From the NCBI GenBank assembly GCA_963611685.1, contig CAVDSU010000055.1:1-13708 (forward strand): a stretch of 13,708 nucleotides of DNA. The letters run 5' to 3'. Shown here in pieces: positions 1-5,258 of this stretch. Each line of letters opens with the position of its first letter. Position 1 is the first letter of the stretch. Position numbers and translations under genes: made by a program. The stretch comes from UBA1724 sp963611685 (lineage in GTDB: Bacteria; Verrucomicrobiota; Lentisphaeria; Oligosphaerales; Oligosphaeraceae). The notes beneath the pieces are model-generated. The model saw nothing but the letters and a program-made list of their open reading frames with translations, searched no databases and was not told the DNA's origin.

Positions 1-10
1 AAAGGACGGA

Positions 11-23
11 GGGGCTGCGCCCC
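11..23. other. Short GC-rich hairpin at the left edge
   Basis: GGGGC (11-15) and GCCCC (19-23) can form a 5-bp stem with a TGC loop. No T-run follows, so it is not a convincing intrinsic terminator. It could be the 3' end of a gene outside the window or part of the repeat element that follows. Confidence 0.3.
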
Positions 24-34
24 CCGTGCCCCCG

Positions 35-70
35 GAATTAGTGGCTAGCCCCTAGCGGCTAGTGGCTAGT
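35..70. repeat. TAG-phased heptamer array (left copy)
   Basis: After the anchor GAATTAG (35-41) the sequence runs as 7-bp units: aattagt, ggctagc, ccctagc, ggctagt, ggctagt (36-70). TAG recurs exactly every 7 bp, at 39, 46, 53, 60 and 67, while the flanking bases vary. The same anchor and phasing, with different flanking bases, occur at 13638-13665, so this is a dispersed repeat type. Heptamer tandem repeats are known in some bacteria, for example the STRR families of cyanobacteria, but this TAG-cored form is not one I recognise. Confidence 0.75.
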
Positions 71-81
71 CTACAAGGTGC

Positions 82-342
82 CTGCGGCGCCATTCCGCCG
101 CATGGGGCGGTACTGGTAGCGCGGCGAGCTACCGCGGAAAAGCCGGCGCTTTTTTGGAAAAAGCGCAAACTAAGCGTTTTGCCTACTGCGCACTGCGGCG
201 CCATTCCGCCGCTGGCGCGGCGGTGCTGGTAGCGCGGCGGCGAGCTGCCGCGGAAAAGCCGGCGCCTTTTCGGGAAAAGCGCAAACTAAGCGTTTTGCCT
301 ACTGCGCACTGCGGCGCCATTCCGCCCCGCATGGCGGCGGTA
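82..342. repeat. 111-116-bp tandem repeat, about 2.4 copies, hairpin-rich
   Basis: Units begin at 82, 193 and 309 with ctGCGGCGCCATTCCGCC. A 52-base block is identical between copies (159-210 equals 275-326), while the first half of the unit varies by small indels. Each full unit holds a GGCGCC palindrome, a CCGCC...GGCGG inverted repeat, a GGTAGC...GCTACC stem (115-133; in copy 2, GGTAGC...GCTGCC at 228-249, which keeps pairing through a G-U wobble), and a GCGCTTTTT/AAAAAGCGC stem (146-166). The third copy breaks off after its first module at about 342. A related module ends the window at 13672-13708. Preserved pairing suggests a structured nucleic acid or a REP- or MITE-like element. No coding capacity is supported. 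Confidence 0.8.
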
Positions 343-420
343 TTTGCGGCGCACTTTGGCGCCGCCGGCGGTTTGGCGCTTGCGCAGCGGGCGCCAAGGC
401 CCACTGCAGAGTGGCCACAC
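343..420. other. GC-rich intergenic remainder after the tandem repeat
   Basis: No gene is supported here. The stretch repeats GGCGCC-type words and contains a short stem, CCACT/AGTGG with loop GCAG, near 401-414. It looks like degenerate repeat material between the tandem repeat and the rodA leader. Confidence 0.4.
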
Positions 421-455
421 TTCCTCCTTCCTCCTTCCTCCTTCCTCCTTTTTTT
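421..455. repeat. (TTCCTCC)x4 heptamer tract plus T7 in the rodA leader
   Basis: Four perfect copies of TTCCTCC (421-448) are followed by seven T (449-455) and then two G-runs. Positions 421-450 read the same backwards, a perfect mirror repeat on a pure pyrimidine strand, which is the sequence class that can form triplex (H-) DNA. A 7-bp unit is not a multiple of three, so slippage would shift the frame of any translation crossing it. The tract lies 76 bp upstream of the chosen rodA start, in a pyrimidine-rich leader that continues to about 525. Confidence 0.85.
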
Positions 456-530
456 GGGGGTGGGGGCTCCCTCCTCCTTTCTCCTTGTTTTTTTGGGGCT
501 TTTCCGGTGTTTTTCTCTTCCTTCCAGCGC

Positions 531-1793
531 ATGGATTCCGTAGCGGGCCGCGAGTGGCTCCGTGCGGACTATTTGGCGTTGGGGGTAGAGTCGTTGTTGT
601 TATTGGTGGGGGTGGCGTTCATTTACAGTGCGGGCGCCGAGGTCGGTGGCGATTTGGCGGGCAAGTGGCATCGCCAGGTCGCCTGGATTGTGTTGGGGAG
701 TTGTCTCTACGCGGTCACGGCGGCCACGGACTACCATTTCCTCTGCCGAAAGAGCCACTGGTTCTATTTGTTGGGGCTCCTGCTGTTGCTGTCGGTGCTG
801 GTCTTTGGGCGGACCTTGAACAACACGCGCGGGTGGCTGCGGGTGCCGGGAGTGGGGTATCTTCAGCCCGTGGAGTTGGCGAAGCCCCTGACGCTCCTTT
901 TTTTGTCCTGGCTGGCGACTCGTCCCGTGCTGCGCAACAGCCGGTGGGGAGAGTGGCTTCCGCCGCTGGTGCTCTTTGCGGTCACGGCGGTGCCCTTCTT
1001 CCTGATTTGCCTGCAGCCCGACATGGGCACGGCGCTGGTCTTCCTTCCCGTGACGCTGTCGCTGGCGTTCTTGACGGGCTTGCGGAAGCGCTGGTTTGTG
1101 TTGGGGGGGCTTTTCGTTGCCTTGGCGCTGCCGCTGGCCTTCTCCCATTTGAGCCACTACCAGCAGGAGCGCGTGAAGGTCTTTTTGGCGGCGCCCTCCC
1201 GGAGCCTCTGCCGCGTGGCGTCCCTGGCATTGCCGCAGTCGACGGGTGAGCGTCTCCAGGAGAAGGTAGAGGAATTCCTTTCCACGGAGGACGGCAAGAA
1301 GCCCCGTGACGACTGGAATGCGGTGCAGAGCATGCTGGCGGTGGGCTCTGGCGGAATGTTCGGGAAGGGCTACCTGGAGGGCACGCAGCACGTGCTGGGA
1401 TACCTCCCCAAGACCATCGCCCCCACCGACTTCATCTTCTCCGTCATTGCGGAGGAGACCGGCTTTTTGGGGGGCGGCGCGCTGATCATCCTCTTCGCCG
1501 TGCTCTTCCTGTGCTTCTGCCGAACCGCAATCACTGCGCGGGACCGCCTGGGCTGCGCGCTGGCAACCGGCGTGGCGGTCTTCTTTGCCACGCACGTGAT
1601 CATCAATCTCTCCATGACCATGGGCGCCGCACCCATCGTGGGAATCCCGCTGCCCTTCGTGAGCTACGGCGGCTCCTTCATGCTGGGGACCATGATGCTT
1701 GCCGGCATCGCCCAGAGCGTGCAGATCCACGGCGAGCCCACGGTGGAGGAGCGCATGCGCATGGTGGTGGAGGATTCTTCCGAGGAGGAGTGA
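531..1793 (+). CDS. rodA: SEDS peptidoglycan glycosyltransferase RodA
   Basis: A 420-residue polytopic inner-membrane protein of the SEDS family (RodA/FtsW/SpoVE), which polymerises lipid II into glycan strands during cell elongation, normally with a class B PBP. Visible motifs are RGWLRVPG (100-107), QPVELAKP (112-119), QPDMGTALV (162-170) and PTDFIFSVIAEE (298-309) with the catalytic-type Asp300, then GIPLPFVSYGGS (371-382). RodA rather than FtsW is favoured by this C-terminal motif and by the lepB neighbour, but FtsW is not excluded. ATG 531 is chosen because family homology starts there. An in-frame GTG at 411 would add 40 low-complexity residues encoded by the heptamer tract. There is no Shine-Dalgarno site. 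About 33 extra residues lie in the large periplasmic loop (roughly 220-262). The 5' third uses many TTG and GTG codons, unlike the C-rich remainder. Confidence 0.9.
   Translation: MDSVAGREWLRADYLALGVESLLLLVGVAFIYSAGAEVGGDLAGKWHRQVAWIVLGSCLYAVTAATDYHFLCRKSHWFYLLGLLLLLSVLVFGRTLNNTRGWLRVPGVGYLQPVELAKPLTLLFLSWLATRPVLRNSRWGEWLPPLVLFAVTAVPFFLICLQPDMGTALVFLPVTLSLAFLTGLRKRWFVLGGLFVALALPLAFSHLSHYQQERVKVFLAAPSRSLCRVASLALPQSTGERLQEKVEEFLSTEDGKKPRDDWNAVQSMLAVGSGGMFGKGYLEGTQHVLGYLPKTIAPTDFIFSVIAEETGFLGGGALIILFAVLFLCFCRTAITARDRLGCALATGVAVFFATHVIINLSMTMGAAPIVGIPLPFVSYGGSFMLGTMMLAGIAQSVQIHGEPTVEERMRMVVEDSSEEE
1782..1790 (+). promoter_or_regulatory. Shine-Dalgarno site for lepB
   Basis: GAGGAGGAG lies within the last codons of rodA (its C-terminal Glu run), 7 bases before ATG 1798. 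It is the clearest ribosome binding site in the window and fixes the lepB start. It also implies coupled translation with rodA. Confidence 0.7.
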
Positions 1794-1797
1794 CGCC

Positions 1798-2337
1798 ATG
1801 GATCTTCGCGAATTGCTGCAGGGAAAGGGCGAGCCCGACGACCGGGGGCCTCTGGCGCGCTTCTTGGCGCCGCGATTGGACCGCGCATTCTGGATCCGCC
1901 TGGCACTGCTGGCACTGGGCACCTTCCTGGTGGTGCGCTTCGTGGCGACCCCCGCATTCACCCACGGCGCCAGCATGGTGCCGACCTACGCGGAACGGGA
2001 GTTCCTCGTGATCTGGCACCCCGTCTACTGGTTTCGGGACCCCCGCGTGGGCGATGTGGCCGCCGTGCGCTACCACGGTCAGAAGGTCATGTATTTCAAG
2101 CGCGTGGTGGCGCTGGAGGGCCAGACGGTGGAGTTCCGGAACGGGCGACTCTTCGTGGATGGAGAGGAGTCCACGCAATACTGGAACCGCCTCACCCCCT
2201 GCACGTGGAATCTCCCGCCGCGGGTCGTCCCGCCGGGACACGTCTACCTGGTGGGCGACAACCGCGCCATGCCCATGGAGGAGCATCTCTTCGGACACGC
2301 CGATCGTCGGCGCCTGGTGGGAATGCCCCTCTGGTGA
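1798..2337 (+). CDS. lepB: Signal peptidase I (S26 family)
   Basis: A 179-residue membrane-anchored serine protease that removes signal peptides from exported proteins. One hydrophobic segment (about 31-50) precedes the catalytic domain. Box B, GASMVPTY (57-64), carries the nucleophile Ser59. Box D, YFKRVVALEGQTVE (99-112), carries the general base Lys101. Box E starts with YLVGDNR (150-156), but the SxDSR that usually follows is replaced by AMPMEEHLFG. The protein is short compared with E. coli LepB (324 residues) but normal for compact S26 enzymes. The gene starts 4 bases after the rodA stop. Translation from ATG 1798 uses the strong upstream Shine-Dalgarno; earlier in-frame starts lie inside rodA. 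Its likely client in this window is the secreted protein at 4086. Confidence 0.9.
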   Translation: MDLRELLQGKGEPDDRGPLARFLAPRLDRAFWIRLALLALGTFLVVRFVATPAFTHGASMVPTYAEREFLVIWHPVYWFRDPRVGDVAAVRYHGQKVMYFKRVVALEGQTVEFRNGRLFVDGEESTQYWNRLTPCTWNLPPRVVPPGHVYLVGDNRAMPMEEHLFGHADRRRLVGMPLW

Positions 2338-2390
2338 ACCGAGGACCCCCGGCACAACAGACTGTCTTTCAAGGAATTCGAGTTTTTTTT

Positions 2391-2786
2391 ATGGTGGAAC
2401 GCAAGGAGATCACTCCCAAATACTGGACCTACGACCTGGGCGACGGATGGAGCGCCATGGCGGGAAAGACCGACGTGGACAACGACCTGGTGAGCTTCCG
2501 GGTTGCCAAGCAGACGGACCATTGGTTCCATCTGAGCGGCGCCCCCGGCAGCCACGTGCTGCTTCGGGGGCCCGAGGGCGAGGAGCCCACCCGCGCATTG
2601 CTGGAGGCGGCCGCCGCCATTGCCGCCTACCACAGCAAGGCGCGCCAGGCGGGGAGGGTGCCTGTGGACTGCTGCCTGGCAAAGGACGTCTCGAAGCCCC
2701 ACCATGTGCCGGCAGGCACCGTGACGATTGCCCACGCCAAGACCCTGAAGGTGCGGCCGGCTCTTCCGCCGGGATACACGGTCTGA
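2391..2786 (+). CDS. Stand-alone NFACT-R (DUF814) RNA-binding domain protein
   Basis: A 131-residue protein that is essentially one NFACT-R domain, the C-terminal RNA-binding domain of RqcH/Tae2/NEMF ribosome-quality-control factors. Matching features are GDGWSAMAGKTDVDND (17-32), DHWFHLSGAPGSHVLLRG (43-60), the helix ending AAYHSKAR (78-85), VPVDCCLAKDVSKP (90-103) and AKTLKVRP (116-123). The NFACT-N and coiled-coil parts of full RqcH are absent, so this is not an intact RqcH. Stand-alone NFACT-R proteins exist in bacteria and are mostly uncharacterised; a role in tRNA or rRNA binding is inference. ATG 2391 follows eight T directly. AAGGA at 2371 is too distant for a good Shine-Dalgarno. The gap to lepB is 53 bases and to hemW 24 bases, so it probably sits in the rodA operon. 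Confidence 0.85.
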   Translation: MVERKEITPKYWTYDLGDGWSAMAGKTDVDNDLVSFRVAKQTDHWFHLSGAPGSHVLLRGPEGEEPTRALLEAAAAIAAYHSKARQAGRVPVDCCLAKDVSKPHHVPAGTVTIAHAKTLKVRPALPPGYTV

Positions 2787-2810
2787 GGACCCGCCCGGGA
2801 GCCGCGTTCC

Positions 2811-3935
2811 ATGAAGCAGCCCTACCGCTCGCTCTATATCCACGTCCCCTTCTGCCAGGGCGGAAAGTGCGACTATTGCGCATTTGCGTCTCAGGGGGAT
2901 TCCACTTTGGCGGAGCGGGAGGCATACCTGTGCCATCTCGAGGAGGAATTCCGGCGATACGAGGGGGAATGCGAGCCACTTCGCTCGGTCTTCCTCGGCG
3001 GCGGGACGCCCTCGGCGCTCTCTTCCGCGGAGCTCGCGCGGCTGCTGTCTTCCGTCCGGGACCATTTTTCGCTGCTTCCCGACTGCGAATGGAGCTGCGA
3101 GGCAAATCCCGATTCCCTCGATTCGGAGCGTCTCGACGCGTTGCTTTCGGGGGGAGTGAACCGCCTGAGCCTGGGCGTACAGGCCTTCGATCCCGCGCTG
3201 CGCGCCGCCATCGGACGGCGCGGGAGCCTGGAACGCCTGCCAGCCCTGGTGTCCGAGGCGCGCGCACGGGGGCTCGCTTCCCTGAATCTCGACTTGATCT
3301 ACTGCATTCCCGGCGAGAACGCCTCCCAATGGCGGGAGGAATTGCGCCGCGCGCTGTCGCTCTCTCCGGACCACCTCTCCTGCTACAGCCTCATGGTGCA
3401 GGAGGGCACGGCGCTGGCTCGACGGCTGTCGGAGCATTACCAGGAGGACGAGGAGCTCTTTTGGGAATGCTGGCAGGAAAATGACCGGATTCTGGGGGGC
3501 GCGGGGCTAATGCGCTACGAGATCGCGAATTTTGCGCGGGAGGGCAAGCGTTGTCGGCACAACTGGGAGATCTGGCATGGCCAGACCTACCTGGGCTGCG
3601 GCCCCGCCGCGGTCTCCTTCGATGGCGCCGACCGCCGCGACAATCCCCCGCGGCTTAGCGACTGGCTCCGGGATGCGCCGCCGCAGGTGGACTCCCTCCC
3701 CGAGGAGGCGCGTCGCCGCGAGATCCTGGCATTTGGGATGCGGACGGTGGAGGGCTGGAGTGCAGGCGAACTCCGGGAGGCCACCGGCCTCTCCTTGGAG
3801 GACGACGTTCTGACTCTCCCCGAATGCCGTGCCTTGCTCCAGGAGGGCCTTTTGGCCTGGCGGGACGGCCGGCTGTCGCCCACCCCCGAGGGACTGCTCT
3901 TGGATGACCGGGTCGTCGGAGACCTCCTTGCCTGA
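2811..3935 (+). CDS. hemW: Radical SAM protein HemW (HemN-like heme chaperone)
   Basis: A 374-residue member of the HemW/HemN-like radical SAM group, proposed to bind heme and deliver it to respiratory proteins; it is often misnamed coproporphyrinogen III oxidase. Visible features are YIHVPFC (9-15), the Fe-S cysteines C15, C20 and C23, the SAM-binding GGGTPS (63-68), CEANPDS (96-102), LSLGVQAFD (119-127), NLDLIYCIPG (159-168) and, near the C-terminal half, YEIANFA...RHNWEIW...YLGCGPAA. The cluster motif is CX4CX2C, one residue longer than the family's CX3CX2C. The HNxxYW heme motif reads HNWEIW (250-255). The residue after C23 is Ala-Phe, as in HemW, rather than the extra Cys of HemN. A weak GGGAG lies about 12 bases before the start. 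It is the last gene of the probable rodA operon. Confidence 0.9.
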   Translation: MKQPYRSLYIHVPFCQGGKCDYCAFASQGDSTLAEREAYLCHLEEEFRRYEGECEPLRSVFLGGGTPSALSSAELARLLSSVRDHFSLLPDCEWSCEANPDSLDSERLDALLSGGVNRLSLGVQAFDPALRAAIGRRGSLERLPALVSEARARGLASLNLDLIYCIPGENASQWREELRRALSLSPDHLSCYSLMVQEGTALARRLSEHYQEDEELFWECWQENDRILGGAGLMRYEIANFAREGKRCRHNWEIWHGQTYLGCGPAAVSFDGADRRDNPPRLSDWLRDAPPQVDSLPEEARRREILAFGMRTVEGWSAGELREATGLSLEDDVLTLPECRALLQEGLLAWRDGRLSPTPEGLLLDDRVVGDLLA

Positions 3936-3957
3936 ACGACACCCCCACCGCCCACTC

Positions 3958-3986
3958 TTGGAAAAAGCCCCCTTGAACGCTATAGT
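3958..3986 (+). promoter_or_regulatory. Sigma-70-type promoter for the secreted-protein gene
   Basis: TTGGAA (3958-3963, 4 of 6 to consensus) is followed by a 17-base spacer and TATAGT (3981-3986, 5 of 6). This is the best -35/-10 pair seen in the window. Transcription would start near 3993, giving a leader of about 93 bases that ends in a pyrimidine-rich tract (4050-4072). It lies just downstream of hemW and separates the next gene from that operon. Confidence 0.65.
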
Positions 3987-4085
3987 ACCCGGCGTTCTGA
4001 CTCTCCTTTTGAACCCGGCGCGACGCCCCGCGCGCGTGCCTGAAAACCACCCTTTTTCCCCTCCCTCCCTCCGCAAACTATAACT

Positions 4086-5042
4086 ATGAAGAAGTTCTCC
4101 CTCCTGACCGCGGTCGCCATGATGATGGCACTCGCATTCACGCTGCAGGCGGCCCCCAAGAAGTCCCGCTACGACGCCACCTGGAATGAGCGCCGCATCC
4201 AGGAGATCACCAAGGAGATCTTCCAGCAGGTCGAGAACCAGCAGGCCGAGTATCGCAAGAAGTACGAGGAGCAGGGGAAGAATCGGAATGGCGGCGACTT
4301 CGCCTACTATGGCCCCGGCATGACTCCCCCGCAGCAGAAGGAAGAGTCCCTCCCCGAATTCAGGCTGGACCGCAACAAGATCCGCGCCGCAGTGACGAAT
4401 CGCTTCGGCGGCAAGGAGTCCGACTCCATCAGCATGAACCGCAATGTCCCCGCCCGCGTGGATGTGCGCTCCCGTGCCGAACTCTGGGAGGAGGCGCGCA
4501 ATGAGATCGACGCCAATCCCGAGTATTACGTGGACCGCGAGTCCATCGTGCAGCAGGAGATCAAGGACGCCATCGAGAAGTATCCCCTCTACAAGGAGGG
4601 CGAGACCGTCGAGATCCGCTTCGCGCACGGCAATGAGCCCCGCCGCACCTACCGCGGCACCTTCCGCACCGGCGCCGGCGCCTACAAGATCTGGATTGGC
4701 CGCGACATGCTGAATCTGGACGATCTCCCGGACCTGCTCCGCCCCCGCTTCGACGCCAAGCTCAACCAGGAGGCCCGCCAGAAGGAAGTGGACAAGCACA
4801 TCCTCATCCAGCGCGCCGAGCTGAAGCGCGAGGAGGCCATCGCCGCCCTGACCAAGCAGAAGCAGCAGAAGCAGTTCGAGCAGAATCTCCCCCGCGGCTG
4901 GGTCTACGTGAACGAGTGCTGGAAGATGCCCGCCGAGATGGTGGACGAGGCCCTGGAGTACCGCAAGCTGGATCTCAAGCTGCGCAACACCCCCCGCGCT
5001 CCTTCGACGAACTTCAACGTCATTCCCGGACGTTCTAACTAG
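4086..5042 (+). CDS. Secreted protein of unknown function with signal peptide
   Basis: A 318-residue protein I do not recognise. The N-terminus MKKFSLLTAVAMMMALAFTL with cleavage around residues 21-23 (LQA/AP) is a classic Sec signal peptide, with no lipobox Cys. The mature part is hydrophilic and rich in Lys, Glu, Arg and Gln. A charged helix (about 34-64) looks coiled-coil-like. Residues 171-213 (EGETVEIRF...YRGTF...YKIWIG...LDDLP) look like a small beta-rich module. A long charged helix follows (223-266), and the tail holds GWVYVNECWKMP (271-282). Only one Cys (278) is present. Codon use is strongly C- and G-ending (cgc, aag, gag), and it has its own good promoter, which suggests high expression. 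ATG 4086 is supported by the signal peptide; no Shine-Dalgarno is present. A periplasmic or envelope-associated structural role is a guess. Confidence 0.85.
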   Translation: MKKFSLLTAVAMMMALAFTLQAAPKKSRYDATWNERRIQEITKEIFQQVENQQAEYRKKYEEQGKNRNGGDFAYYGPGMTPPQQKEESLPEFRLDRNKIRAAVTNRFGGKESDSISMNRNVPARVDVRSRAELWEEARNEIDANPEYYVDRESIVQQEIKDAIEKYPLYKEGETVEIRFAHGNEPRRTYRGTFRTGAGAYKIWIGRDMLNLDDLPDLLRPRFDAKLNQEARQKEVDKHILIQRAELKREEAIAALTKQKQQKQFEQNLPRGWVYVNECWKMPAEMVDEALEYRKLDLKLRNTPRAPSTNFNVIPGRSN

Positions 5043-5152
5043 CGCAGGAAGGCGGCGGACTCTCGCCGTCGGCGCCGTGCAGAAAGAGGGGGCGGGAGTC
5101 ATTGCGCTGCTCCCCTCGTGGCGGGAATCCACCGGGGTTCCCCAGTTGTATC

Positions 5153-5199
5153 AGGCCCGGAAGGACCAGTCGTTTATCCGCTGGACCATCCGGGCTTTC
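5153..5199. terminator. Symmetric hairpin between the secreted-protein gene and dnaE
   Basis: GCCCGGA (5155-5161) pairs with TCCGGGC (5189-5195). Inside it, two more paired blocks (GG/CC and CCAG/CTGG) are separated by A-A mismatches around an 11-base loop. CTTTCTC follows, a weak U-tract, so this may be an intrinsic terminator for the upstream gene. A structured dnaE leader element is the alternative. It lies about 60 bases before the dnaE start. Confidence 0.4.
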
Positions 5200-5258
5200 T
5201 CGTCCCAGGGCAACCCGCCCCGCATCCCCCTTCCTAAGAATATTCTCCTTCCTCCCTT

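Noticed and set aside
35..342. CRISPR array
   Set aside because: The units are either 7 bp or about 111-116 bp with no repeat-spacer alternation of the usual 23-40 bp type, and no cas gene is present.
411..530. GTG 411 as the rodA start, adding 40 residues
   Set aside because: The extension is encoded by the heptamer and T-runs and is low-complexity (Pro, Ser, Phe, Leu, Gly). SEDS homology begins after ATG 531.
154..543. Open frames through the repeat region on either strand
   Set aside because: They run through tandem repeats and hairpins, giving Arg/Ala/Pro-rich translations with no conserved motif; they are products of GC-rich repeats.
5239..5246. AATATTCT as a -10 box for dnaE
   Set aside because: It would put the transcription start about 5-10 bases before the ATG and no -35 box is visible at the right distance.
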